64,000 bases of DNA from JAEYXS01 sp943367715 (GTDB lineage: Bacteria > Verrucomicrobiota > Verrucomicrobiia > Limisphaerales > JAEYXS01): assembly GCA_943367715.1 (NCBI GenBank), contig CALRJY020000034.1:1-64000 (forward strand), read 5' to 3'. Below, in pieces: positions 53,543 through 61,653 of the stretch; the first letter of the stretch is position 1; the number at the start of each line of letters is the position of its first letter. The notes beneath the pieces were generated by a model. It saw only the letters and a list, made by a program, of their open reading frames with translations, made no database searches and was not told the origin of the DNA. The translations under genes and the position numbers were made by a program.

Positions 53543-55342
53543 TTAAAAATATTCCTGGATCGTCTGCACTCCATACCCCTCACGCTTCAACGCCGCGATG
53601 CCCAGTGCCGCCGCTCTCGCGCTGCTGATCGTCGTCATGATCGGCGTCTGCGTCAGCACCGCCGTCGTGCGGATCTTCACCTCATCCGCGCGCGGCACCT
53701 GGCCGGACGGCGTATTGATGACGAGCTGGATCTCCTTGTTCTTCAAGAGATCCACCGCATTCGGCCGACCTTCTTGCAGCTTATGGATGCGTTGCACCTT
53801 CAGCCCGGCCGCCTCGAGCGTGTTCGCCGTGCCACCAGTCGCGACGAGTTCGAAACCGAGATTTACAAAATCCTTCGCCACCTCCGCAATGTCCTTCTTG
53901 TGCGCATCGCCCACGCTGATGAAGACCTTGCCCTTGAGCGGCAACGTCGATCCCGCCGCCATCTGGCTCTTCGCGTAAGCGATGCCCAGGTCCATGTCCA
54001 AGCCCATCACTTCGCCCGTGGAACGCATCTCCGGTGAGAGCAAGATGTCTTGTCCCGGGAACTTGTTGAACGGGAACACCGATTCCTTCACCGCCCAATA
54101 CTTCGTCCAGATCTCCTTCGTGAAGCCCAGTTCCTTCAGCGTCTTGCCCGCCATCACTTTCGCCGCGAGTTTCGCCAGCGGGAACCCGATCGCCTTTGAG
54201 ACGAACGGCACCGTGCGCGACGCCCGCGGATTCACTTCCAGCACGTAAACGATATCACCCTTCACCGCGTACTGCACGTTCATGAGGCCGATGACCTTCA
54301 ATTCCTTCGCCATCGCGTGCGTGTACTCACGGATCGTATTGATCGTCTGCGGAGTGAGCGTGTGTGGCGGCAGCACCATCGCGGCGTCACCCGAGTGAAC
54401 ACCCGCGAACTCGATATGCTCCAGCATGCCGCCGACCACGATCGTGCCCTCATCCGGATTCGTGAACTGGCCCACATCCGTGATGCAGTCCACATCCACT
54501 TCCGTGGCGTCCTCCAGGAACTTGTCCACCAAAACCGGACGACCCGCGGAGATTTCCAGCGCCGCATTGCGATGGAAGTAATCCCGCAATTCCGCTTCCG
54601 AGAAAACGATCTGCATCGCGCGACCACCCAGCACGAAGGACGGCCGCAGGAGCACCGGATAAGCCAGCTTCGTGGCAACTACGACAGCTTCTTCCACCGT
54701 CGTGGCGGTGCCGTTCGGCGGCTGCGGGATCTGCAGCTTGTCCAGCATCGCCGCGAACAGCTTGCGATCTTCCGCGATCTCGATGTTCTGCGGCGAGGTG
54801 CCGATGATGTTCACCCCGTTCTTTTGCAACCCGAGCGCCAAGTTCAGCGGCGTTTGCCCGCCGAACTGAGCGATCGCACCCCAGCAACCTTCGCGTTCGT
54901 AGATGTGCAACACGTCTTCCAACGTCAGCGGCTCGAAGAACAGCTTGTCCGACGTGTCATAATCCGTCGAAACCGTTTCCGGATTCGAATTTACCATGAT
55001 CGTCTCGAAGCCGTCCTCCTTCAGCGCGAACGCCGCATGCACGCAGCAGTAATCGAACTCGATGCCCTGGCCGATGCGGTTTGGCCCGCCACCCAGGATC
55101 ATCACCTTCTTCGTTGCCGTCTTCTTCACCTCGTCATCACCGCGGTCGTAGGTGGAGTAGAAATAGGGGGTATACGCCTCGAACTCCGCCGCGCACGTAT
55201 CCACCAGGCGATAGCTGGGCACGAGCCCGATGCTCTTGCGTTCGGCGCGGACGGCGTCCTCCGTCGTATTGGTCAAATAGGCGATTTGACGGTCAGAAAA
55301 ACCGTAGGACTTCGCTTTGGCTAACAATTCCGGATTCATCAC
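53543..55342 (-). CDS. carB: Carbamoyl-phosphate synthase large subunit, C-terminal half (split)
   Basis: Encodes 599 residues that correspond to the second half of CarB. The N-terminus (MMNPELLAKAKSYGFSDRQI) continues the oligomerisation domain where the other half ends; next is the carbamoyl-phosphate ATP-grasp domain (VMILGGGPNRIGQGIEFDYC, GGRAMQIVFSEAEL, LEVNPRASRTVPFVSKAIG), and the C-terminal MGS-type allosteric domain (KGKVFISVGDAHKKDIAEVA). Together with the 42811-44316 gene it rebuilds a full CarB. The separation by about 9.2 kb with seven unrelated genes is the odd feature. Confidence 0.92.
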   Translation of the reverse strand: MMNPELLAKAKSYGFSDRQIAYLTNTTEDAVRAERKSIGLVPSYRLVDTCAAEFEAYTPYFYSTYDRGDDEVKKTATKKVMILGGGPNRIGQGIEFDYCCVHAAFALKEDGFETIMVNSNPETVSTDYDTSDKLFFEPLTLEDVLHIYEREGCWGAIAQFGGQTPLNLALGLQKNGVNIIGTSPQNIEIAEDRKLFAAMLDKLQIPQPPNGTATTVEEAVVVATKLAYPVLLRPSFVLGGRAMQIVFSEAELRDYFHRNAALEISAGRPVLVDKFLEDATEVDVDCITDVGQFTNPDEGTIVVGGMLEHIEFAGVHSGDAAMVLPPHTLTPQTINTIREYTHAMAKELKVIGLMNVQYAVKGDIVYVLEVNPRASRTVPFVSKAIGFPLAKLAAKVMAGKTLKELGFTKEIWTKYWAVKESVFPFNKFPGQDILLSPEMRSTGEVMGLDMDLGIAYAKSQMAAGSTLPLKGKVFISVGDAHKKDIAEVAKDFVNLGFELVATGGTANTLEAAGLKVQRIHKLQEGRPNAVDLLKNKEIQLVINTPSGQVPRADEVKIRTTAVLTQTPIMTTISSARAAALGIAALKREGYGVQTIQEYF

Positions 55343-56579
55343 GTTGAGTTGAGCGATTTGGTAAACCGCAAAACGGCCAGAAGTAAGCCTGACCCCGCCT
55401 AGGCTGGCAAGCCTCCGTTGCAGAACTTATCCACAACCTCCATTGCCCCTCGTAATCGTCCTCGTCGTCGTCCTCGCTTCCCATAAGTCCCATCCGACCC
55501 ATAAGCCCTATTCCCCGATGTCCCCATTCGTCCCCTTCCCCATTTGAGAACTTAGCACTTAAAATTTAACATCCCCTTGAAGTGCGCCTTCCCGTCTGAT
55601 CCGTTTTATGTTTCCTGCGCGATTGCCTCCTGTCCTGCGGTACTGTAGCAACCAGTCCACCCTCACCGGACCAAACCCTCGCCAGCCACCCCGTCGCCCT
55701 TGTCCTCAATATCTAACCATAAGCGACGGGCTCGCGACGAAGTCGGAGTTCACTTCAGCTAAACCATTTAGGCAAAGGCAGAGACGCTCTGAAAAGAGGG
55801 CTTGAGGACGGCTGCGCAGGATGGATTGGTCAGGGCTAGGCGCGGCGAGGGAGCATATCAAATAAAGATACGCGACCGAGCCGCAACAACGCCCTGGCCA
55901 ATTCAGACCAGCAGACGCCTCAAGACATCTTTTCAGATCGTCTCAAGGAACTATGTCAAAGAACAATGAAACCATCCGACCCCTGTGAAGTATCGTCTCC
56001 TCTGCCCCTACGATTGGGACTTCAGATTGAGCGTAAGTCCCTGACCCGGCCGGTTCCGCAGTGGCTACTAGAGATTCCCCGGTCCCATTCTCGACCAACG
56101 TCCCTTTCCCCCTCCGGCTTACGGACCCTGATCCCTACGCCCGATACACCCACATATCCGTGATGGCCTGCCCCGGCTCTAACTAATGAACCGGACCGCA
56201 GGTCCCGACCTTTAAGAGTCGGGGCTCCATAAGGATCGTCATCTCCCCGCCAACGCAGGACATAACAATGCATAACATTGAAATGTTTGATGACTTGGGA
56301 TTCTCCGGAAGCTGCTTGTCGCCCTGATCGAGCCCAACCTCCGTTCACCCGTCCTTTACCAGCAGCGAGCTGCCAGCACTCACACTTTCTCACTCCACCA
56401 ACACTCAAACAACCGAAATTACTTATCCCACAGCGACATTTCTCCCAACCCCTTTTCCCTCAAGAATTTCCAAGCGAAGATTTCTTAACTTTTCCCCTCC
56501 TTTTCAGTTTCTTGTCTCCCGCTGTCAGCCCTTGCCCCTTCATCATATTGGCCCACCGGTGCAACCGGTCCCTCCTCTT
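55343..56579. other. Long non-coding stretch carrying repeat copy B
   Basis: No gene over about 1.24 kb. The segment beside the carB start contains degenerate ATAAGTCCCATCCGACCCATAAG-type short repeats, then the ~0.8 kb dispersed repeat (55575-56382), a ~250-base section (about 55.69-55.95 kb) absent from copy A, and pyrimidine-rich sequence near 56.4-56.57 kb. Confidence 0.75.
55575..56382 (-). repeat. Dispersed ~0.85 kb repeat, copy B (inverted)
   Basis: Reverse complement of the 23774-24650 copy, blocks in the same order. Matches include CCTGCGGTACTGTAGCAACC (about 55634), CAAAGAACAATGAAACCATC (about 55956), the GATTGGGACTTCAGATTGAG block and GTCCTTTACCAGCAGCGAGC (about 56351). It lacks the three palindromes seen in copy A. 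Non-coding. Confidence 0.85.
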
Positions 56580-56942
56580 CTAGTAAAGCACCGTTCTCAT
56601 CCGGCCTCCGCCCAAAGTCACCGTCACCGCCCGGCCGGGCGCATCCACCTGCATCGGCACACTCCAGCTCTTCGCATCATCACCATCCAGCGTCACCACC
56701 TGGTCAAACCCGTCCGGCGTCTTGATATGCAGTTCCGTCGAATAAAAATCGCTACGGTTCCAATACTGGATCACCTCAAAACTCTGCCCGTTCGCCAGCG
56801 TCGTTTTCGCCAAAGTCTTGCGGGGCGCGAAGACGATGTCCGGCAGCCACACCCCGATCAACACTCCGCCCACCAGCATGATCAGCCAGGCCGTCAACAC
56901 CACTACGCCCAACACCTTCAGCAAATATTTCGCAAACTCCAT
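56580..56942 (-). CDS. Small hypothetical membrane protein
   Basis: The start at 56942 (MEFAKYLLKVLGVVVLTAW) gives 120 residues with one or two membrane helices (about 5-40) and a beta-rich tail (FEVIQYWNRSDFYSTELHIK, TVTLGGGRMRTVLY). No known motif. It may have an outward-facing beta-sandwich domain. Framed by repeat-rich DNA. Confidence 0.6.
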   Translation of the reverse strand: MEFAKYLLKVLGVVVLTAWLIMLVGGVLIGVWLPDIVFAPRKTLAKTTLANGQSFEVIQYWNRSDFYSTELHIKTPDGFDQVVTLDGDDAKSWSVPMQVDAPGRAVTVTLGGGRMRTVLY

Positions 56943-57375
56943 AGGCACACACCCGAAAACCGTCATCCAAAAAACAGCTTTCAGGTATCATCAGACGGTC
57001 CTCCAGCAAAATTAAACCGTCAAGCGCTACCAGCGCGCTTCATCGCTCTCGGAGCGTGCCCGCCTGCCCCGTGCCTATGGTCGGGGTCCTCGGGCACAGC
57101 AACGTGAAATCGCCAGATGCGCCATTGACCGAGAGAGGAAGCCACCGGCGCGTTTTTCTCAGGTGGCGTGGGCGCCTCGCCCACAGCAACTCACCTAAGC
57201 ACAGCCGGCCCAGCTTCGCCAAAAATCTCCCCCCATCACATCTTCCCCATGCACCCGCAATCACAGAACCACCGCCGCGTAACGACGGAAGAAATAAACT
57301 CCCTCACAATTGCCAAATCCACCGGGATCATGCTTAAATTCCCGATATCCAAGAACCACAACGGACCATGCCTTT
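56943..57375. other. Spacer with GC-rich hairpins
   Basis: About 430 bases between divergent small genes. It holds sequence such as GTGGGCGCCTCGCCCAC near 57.17 kb and a CTCGGGCACAGCAACGT stretch near 57.1 kb, like that at 48.9 kb (CTCGGACACAGCAATGT). No gene is supported. Confidence 0.55.
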
Positions 57376-57762
57376 ATGAATCCAGTTCTTCTCATTGCCG
57401 TAGCGCTCTACGGTTTGCTCTTGGGAACGCTCTGGCTTTCCTTGCGCAAAAGCTATCGCACGTATCATCCCCTTGTGCGCTTCGGTATCGGGAGCAACCT
57501 GTTCATCCTCGGCTATTACCTCGTATCCAATGGCTTGATGAGCTACGTCATGATAGTGGTTCCAGCAAGCCTCTTCATTTTCCTGCTGGGTGCCATCCGT
57601 TTGGTGAAGCATTGGAACGAACTGACCTCGGGCCAAAGCACTTTGATCTCCCTGCTCCTCCTCAGCCCGTTCCCCTTGAGCTATTGCTGGGTCGTATTGC
57701 TGGCCGAAATCGGTCAGGCCATCAGGCCAATTACCAAAGCAACACCATCCTCGCTCTTGTAA
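57376..57762 (+). CDS. Small integral membrane protein
   Basis: The start at 57376 (MNPVLLIAVALYGLLLGTLW) gives 128 residues with four hydrophobic segments: about 3-20, 35-58, 60-75 and 93-110. No recognisable family motif. Located between repeat-rich spacers, on the opposite strand to its neighbours. Function unknown. Confidence 0.6.
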   Translation: MNPVLLIAVALYGLLLGTLWLSLRKSYRTYHPLVRFGIGSNLFILGYYLVSNGLMSYVMIVVPASLFIFLLGAIRLVKHWNELTSGQSTLISLLLLSPFPLSYCWVVLLAEIGQAIRPITKATPSSLL

Positions 57763-57909
57763 GGCCGCGCGGCCGCCAAAGATTGTTCGCGCTAGCGACG
57801 GCAGAAAAGGAGCGCCGAACTCCAATTCGGCGCGAATCCGTTAGTGGGGCTGGCGCCGGCCAGCCATAGTCGCGACAGGCGCCCTCGCCTGTCTCCCTCA
57901 GCCTTCCCA

Positions 57910-57992
57910 GTCCCACCGGGACGACCGATAATAGCCCACCGTTTCAACGGTGTGGAAAACCGCGCCTCAAGCAACCAAGCCCCATCCGGGGC
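57910..57992 (+). repeat. Three-hairpin dispersed element, copy B
   Basis: Hairpins GTCCCACCGGGAC (57910-57922), CACCGTTTCAACGGTG (57937-57952, preceded by ATAGCC) and GCCCCATCCGGGGC (57979-57992, followed by GAAAGA) occur in the same order as in copy A at 23.6 kb, read on the opposite strand. Confidence 0.65.
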
Positions 57993-58227
57993 GAAAGAAA
58001 GAAAAACTCCGCACCACCAATAACATCCGCCTCTCCATCCCGGTAGGGACGCGTTGCCGTGCGCTCCAAACCTAAACCCGGTAGGGAGAGACTCCGTCGA
58101 GCCCTGACTAAACCTTGCGACACTCGCCCGCCAAAAGCAGGGACATGGAAGCACCAGAAGAATACGAAGCTACGCCTTCGGACCGCAGCTTGCGCGCCCC
58201 GTACCGATAGGTTGGGGTGTTCCGCCC

Positions 58228-58403
58228 CTGCGGAACCAGCCGCAGCACGTGGAAAACGGAACCCGCAGGAAAATTCACACCCGCCTCTCCTTACCGCACC
58301 CGCTGCGACTGGTCCTATCGGACACAGTCGCGGTCCAAAACCGTTCGCGTTAGCGAACCCAAGATTCCTAGGCATGGGTTTCAACCCATGCACCCGCGAT
58401 TGA
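58228..58403 (+). repeat. Direct repeat unit 1 (~175 bp)
   Basis: Almost identical to 59934-60110: both contain CAGCCGCAGCACGTGGAAAA, then ACCCGCAGGAAAATTCAC, then CGGACACAGTCGCGGTCCAA and GGCATGGGTTTCAACYCAT. A hairpin TTCCGCCC...GCGGAA begins each. The two units flank the gene at 58497-59381. Confidence 0.9.
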
Positions 58404-58496
58404 AACCCACCGTCGCGTAGCGACGGCAGAACTAGAGCGCCGATCTCCAATCCGCCCCATCAAACCTCCCACGCCCTCCGCGCGGTTCATTGCCCA

Positions 58497-59381
58497 TTAA
58501 GCTGCTTCCGCCTTCGGTGCCGCCTCCGCCACCGGATTCAACTCCTTCTGGATCAGCTCCTCCATCTCCGCCTGTGACTTTGTCAGCGCCAGCGCATAGG
58601 CATTCACTTTGAAGGCCGCTTCAAGCTTGGAAAAATTCACATGACAATTCGCCAGCAGCCACCGCCCATGCATTTTCTTGTCCGCCTCCAGCGGGACGAA
58701 ATACGCCATCCGATCATACACCCGCCTATACATCGCCCACAGCGCCAGCAGATAGATGACCGGGATGGAAGTCACCGCCAGCACGGGCGCGAGCATAAAC
58801 TCCGACCACGACCGGAACGCCCACACCCCGCCAAAGTTGCCATGCCAATGATAGCGCCCCAATCCGATGGCCAGCAGCGCCAGCAACCAAATCCATTTGA
58901 TGAGGCCGCGCTCCGAGACGGTTGAAAAAAACGCCAGCACCACCAGCAGCGGGAGCGCGATCATTTCCCCCCATAAAGGCAGCGGACAAAAATTGACACC
59001 CACTTGATAGGCCGCCAGTGCCATCAAATATCCGATCACACAACTCTCCGCTGCTATAGCCTCCGATCGGGGAGTGTACAGCCATGGAATGGTCGTGCGC
59101 CACGTTATCAGAAACCAGACCACCGAGATCCGCAATGCGCCGATATCCCAGAATCCCGCATTCGCCAAAACCCCCGTCACCGCCAGATGCAACGCCAAGA
59201 TGATCCAGACTATCGCGACCGGATTAAACTTCCTGAGAAAGAAAAAATCATCCGGTTCGTATGTCCTCCCATACCTTTTAAAGTTTGAAAAACGACGCCA
59301 CACCAAGCCGATTCCAATCCACAGCAACAAAGCCACTTCACGATTGCTCAAAAACAGATTGAATGTTCGCTCTCCTGGCAT
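58497..59381 (-). CDS. Polytopic hypothetical membrane protein
   Basis: A 294-residue protein with about seven hydrophobic helices between residues 12 and 220, a Trp-rich periplasmic-type loop (RYHWHGNFGGVWAFRSWSE) and a cytosolic C-terminal Ala/Glu/Lys tail (NPVAEAAPKAEAA). No family recognised. It sits between two near-identical direct repeats, so the segment may have been moved or duplicated with them. Coding composition is good and the frame is intact. Confidence 0.65.
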   Translation of the reverse strand: MPGERTFNLFLSNREVALLLWIGIGLVWRRFSNFKRYGRTYEPDDFFFLRKFNPVAIVWIILALHLAVTGVLANAGFWDIGALRISVVWFLITWRTTIPWLYTPRSEAIAAESCVIGYLMALAAYQVGVNFCPLPLWGEMIALPLLVVLAFFSTVSERGLIKWIWLLALLAIGLGRYHWHGNFGGVWAFRSWSEFMLAPVLAVTSIPVIYLLALWAMYRRVYDRMAYFVPLEADKKMHGRWLLANCHVNFSKLEAAFKVNAYALALTKSQAEMEELIQKELNPVAEAAPKAEAA

Positions 59382-60160
59382 TGCTAGACTCCGTGGCCAA
59401 CCTAACCTGCCACCCCTTCCGGCTCCAGCCCCAAAGTAATGCCCCGCACTTTTTGGCGCGCCGTTCTCCGACCCGGCGCGCTTCCTCCCGTATTGGCGCT
59501 GGCGCCCCCGCCAGCCTCACTGTAGTGGGACAGGCGCCTTCGCCTGTCCAGTCTCCCATCTATACCCTCAGGGCCAATGGCCCGCCTCATAGCAGCGTGG
59601 GCCAACGGCCCACGAAAGGCCACCAAAAGCCCCAAGCACTGAAAGTGCGCTTCATCGCCCTTGGACCGCGGGGCTGTGTCCCGCAGGATCTCACGAAGTC
59701 ACAGTGCATGTTAAAATGCCCGCCCTGCGAATCCATCTCTATCCTTGGGTGTTCGAGAGTGTAGGGTGTTTTGCGAACCTTCCTGCGGGACACAGTCCCG
59801 CGCTCCACCCGGTAGGAAAACACCGGTGTGGTAGGGCGTCGCTGACCTCAACTCGCCGCCGTCGAAGCCTGCATCATCCAAATCCCCACATCGAGCTGAC
59901 GCCTGAAACTCCTCTTCCTTGGACCGTGGTTGTGTTCCGCCTAAGCGGAACCAGCCGCAGCACGTGGAAAACGGAACCCGCAGGAAAATTCACCCGCGCC
60001 TCTCCTTACCGGACCCGCTGCGACTGGTCCTCTCGGACACAGTCGCGGTCCAAAACCGTTCGCGTTAGCGAACCCAAGATTCCTAGGCATGGGTTTCAAC
60101 TCATACAGCTGCGATAGTGGAATCTTCCGTGCGTAAGGATTATAGAGAGAAGCGTGAACG
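59382..60160. other. Spacer packed with dispersed hairpin repeats
   Basis: About 780 bases with no gene. Contains GACAGGCGCCTTCGCCTGTC (59529-59548), GTGGGCCAACGGCCCAC near 59.6 kb and the direct repeat copy 59934-60110. Confidence 0.7.
59934..60110 (+). repeat. Direct repeat unit 2 (~175 bp)
   Basis: Second copy of the unit at 58228-58403, same orientation, 1.7 kb apart, with only scattered differences. It ends about 50 bases before the 3' end of the caspase-like gene. Confidence 0.9.
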
Positions 60161-61624
60161 TCATCTCGAAATTCGAAGTACTCGCAAAGGATTCGGTGCA
60201 AACACTTCATCTTCTGGTTCGAGTGCTAAAGTAAAAGTAGGCTTGAACTTGCCATGAGGAACCAGCATAGCGTCTGAGAGTTGTTGGACAAACTGGCTTT
60301 TTGTCAGCTGATTAGGGACCGCCCATGAAGTGTCAATATCATAGAACGCTTTTCCAGCGTCATCGTACAAAACGTTATCACCTTCAAAATAAACCCCGGT
60401 GATAACATTCTTTTTGCCATTCCATTCTCCAATTTGGATATCAACACAGACGGTGCCTTTGCTTCTCGGCATGTAAAATAATTCCTTCGCGAAAGGCTTC
60501 AAAGATTGTTGGATAAAGGTAAAGGAATTTGCAAACGCGGTATTGTCCTCCAACTTGAAAACGTCATCTTTCTTCTCAGATTTTGGGTAAACCCTTTTCT
60601 TGCCGCTCGAATCAAAGTAAATTTCGTATAGAATGCCATTTAAAATATGAAACGCATTGCTGGCCTCAATACTGCTCAGGTGGTTTTGCAGGGACTCAAC
60701 GAAGTGCCCTCCGGAGTATGCCGGACCGCAAGCAGTTTGGTAAATATTCCTGCCTAAAACGAACAAAGAATCCTTATCGCATCCGCTCACCGATTGTGTT
60801 GTGATTTGCGCAATCGCTGGATTCTGTTTGTTCCAATCCCCACTTTTCAGTGCATCAATGATCTCCCCGACTGCATTGCTCTTCCGTTGGAATAGCGAGT
60901 CAGCAAGTGCAATCTCGGAATACTCGGCTAAAAACTCGTCGCTTGCCTGCGAATAATTAAAATGAAAATCACCCATCAGTGAGGTATGTTCCCATGAAAT
61001 CTGACTTCCTTTTGTTGCTGAGCTAAGCGTGTTTCTCACACGCTTAAAAAGTTCTTCGATAGCGATATCTTGAGTTGAAATGTGTTGCAGCAAAGCATGC
61101 GTGTAAGCTCCATTTTCTCCAGCACCATCTAACGCCACTTGGCCGGGCGATGTCGCATATGCTATTATCATCCCTTTGGGGGCATAAACAGGAGCGAGTC
61201 CGCGCGTACCTACGCTTCGCCATTTTCTTTCGTATGGATTATTCCGGCATGCGTCAAGAATGATGATGCTTGTTCTAACACCACTCTGATCCATCACTTT
61301 GATAACAAGATCCAAGGGCAGAGAACTGTACTGCGCATTCTCTTCCCGGTCGAAAATGGAGTTTATTGCTGTTAAGTAGTTTGCGCCATCAATTTGCATT
61401 CCGTGGCCTGCAAAAAAGAATAACCCCACTTCGTTTTCTTTCAGTTTATCGCCAAAAGAGTTCAGCGCAATTCGCATATCCTCAATTTTAGCGTCCTTAC
61501 ATATCTTGCCTTTGAAACCTAGTTTGCTTAATTTTTCTTTTACTGCTTCGGCATCATTTGTCGGGTTTTTAAGCGGTGATTCGGGGTAGTTTCCATTACC
61601 TATGACCAAGGCAAATTTGTTCAT
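60161..61624 (-). CDS. Caspase-family (C14) peptidase
   Basis: A 487-residue protein whose first ~230 residues form a caspase-like/metacaspase domain. The catalytic His is in FFFAGHGMQIDG (His 74) and the Cys in IIILDACRNNP (Cys 126), after the start KFALVIGNGNYPESPLKNP. There is no signal peptide or membrane helix, so it is cytosolic. The C-terminal ~250 residues are of unknown type (Asp/Ser/Phe-rich), perhaps a sensor or partner-binding domain. Base composition is clearly more AT-rich than its neighbours, suggesting gene transfer. It starts 29 bases after the AAA+ ATPase gene and should be in its operon. Confidence 0.88.
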   Translation of the reverse strand: MNKFALVIGNGNYPESPLKNPTNDAEAVKEKLSKLGFKGKICKDAKIEDMRIALNSFGDKLKENEVGLFFFAGHGMQIDGANYLTAINSIFDREENAQYSSLPLDLVIKVMDQSGVRTSIIILDACRNNPYERKWRSVGTRGLAPVYAPKGMIIAYATSPGQVALDGAGENGAYTHALLQHISTQDIAIEELFKRVRNTLSSATKGSQISWEHTSLMGDFHFNYSQASDEFLAEYSEIALADSLFQRKSNAVGEIIDALKSGDWNKQNPAIAQITTQSVSGCDKDSLFVLGRNIYQTACGPAYSGGHFVESLQNHLSSIEASNAFHILNGILYEIYFDSSGKKRVYPKSEKKDDVFKLEDNTAFANSFTFIQQSLKPFAKELFYMPRSKGTVCVDIQIGEWNGKKNVITGVYFEGDNVLYDDAGKAFYDIDTSWAVPNQLTKSQFVQQLSDAMLVPHGKFKPTFTLALEPEDEVFAPNPLRVLRISR

Positions 61625-61653
61625 GAAAAATTAGGTTCTTAATCCTTGTTACT

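Larger units (their letters stand above)
57763..58496. other. Spacer packed with dispersed hairpin repeats
   Basis: About 730 bases. It contains GACAGGCGCCCTCGCCTGTC (about 57875-57894), the three-hairpin element copy B (57910-57992: GTCCC/GGGAC, CACCGTT/AACGGTG, GCCCC/GGGGC), several TCCCGGTAGGGA-type hairpins (about 58.04 and 58.08 kb), and the direct repeat unit 58228-58403. No gene. Confidence 0.7.

Noticed and set aside
55966..56583. Several short frames in repeat copy B
   Set aside because: Not conserved in the paired copy and overlapping a non-coding repeat.
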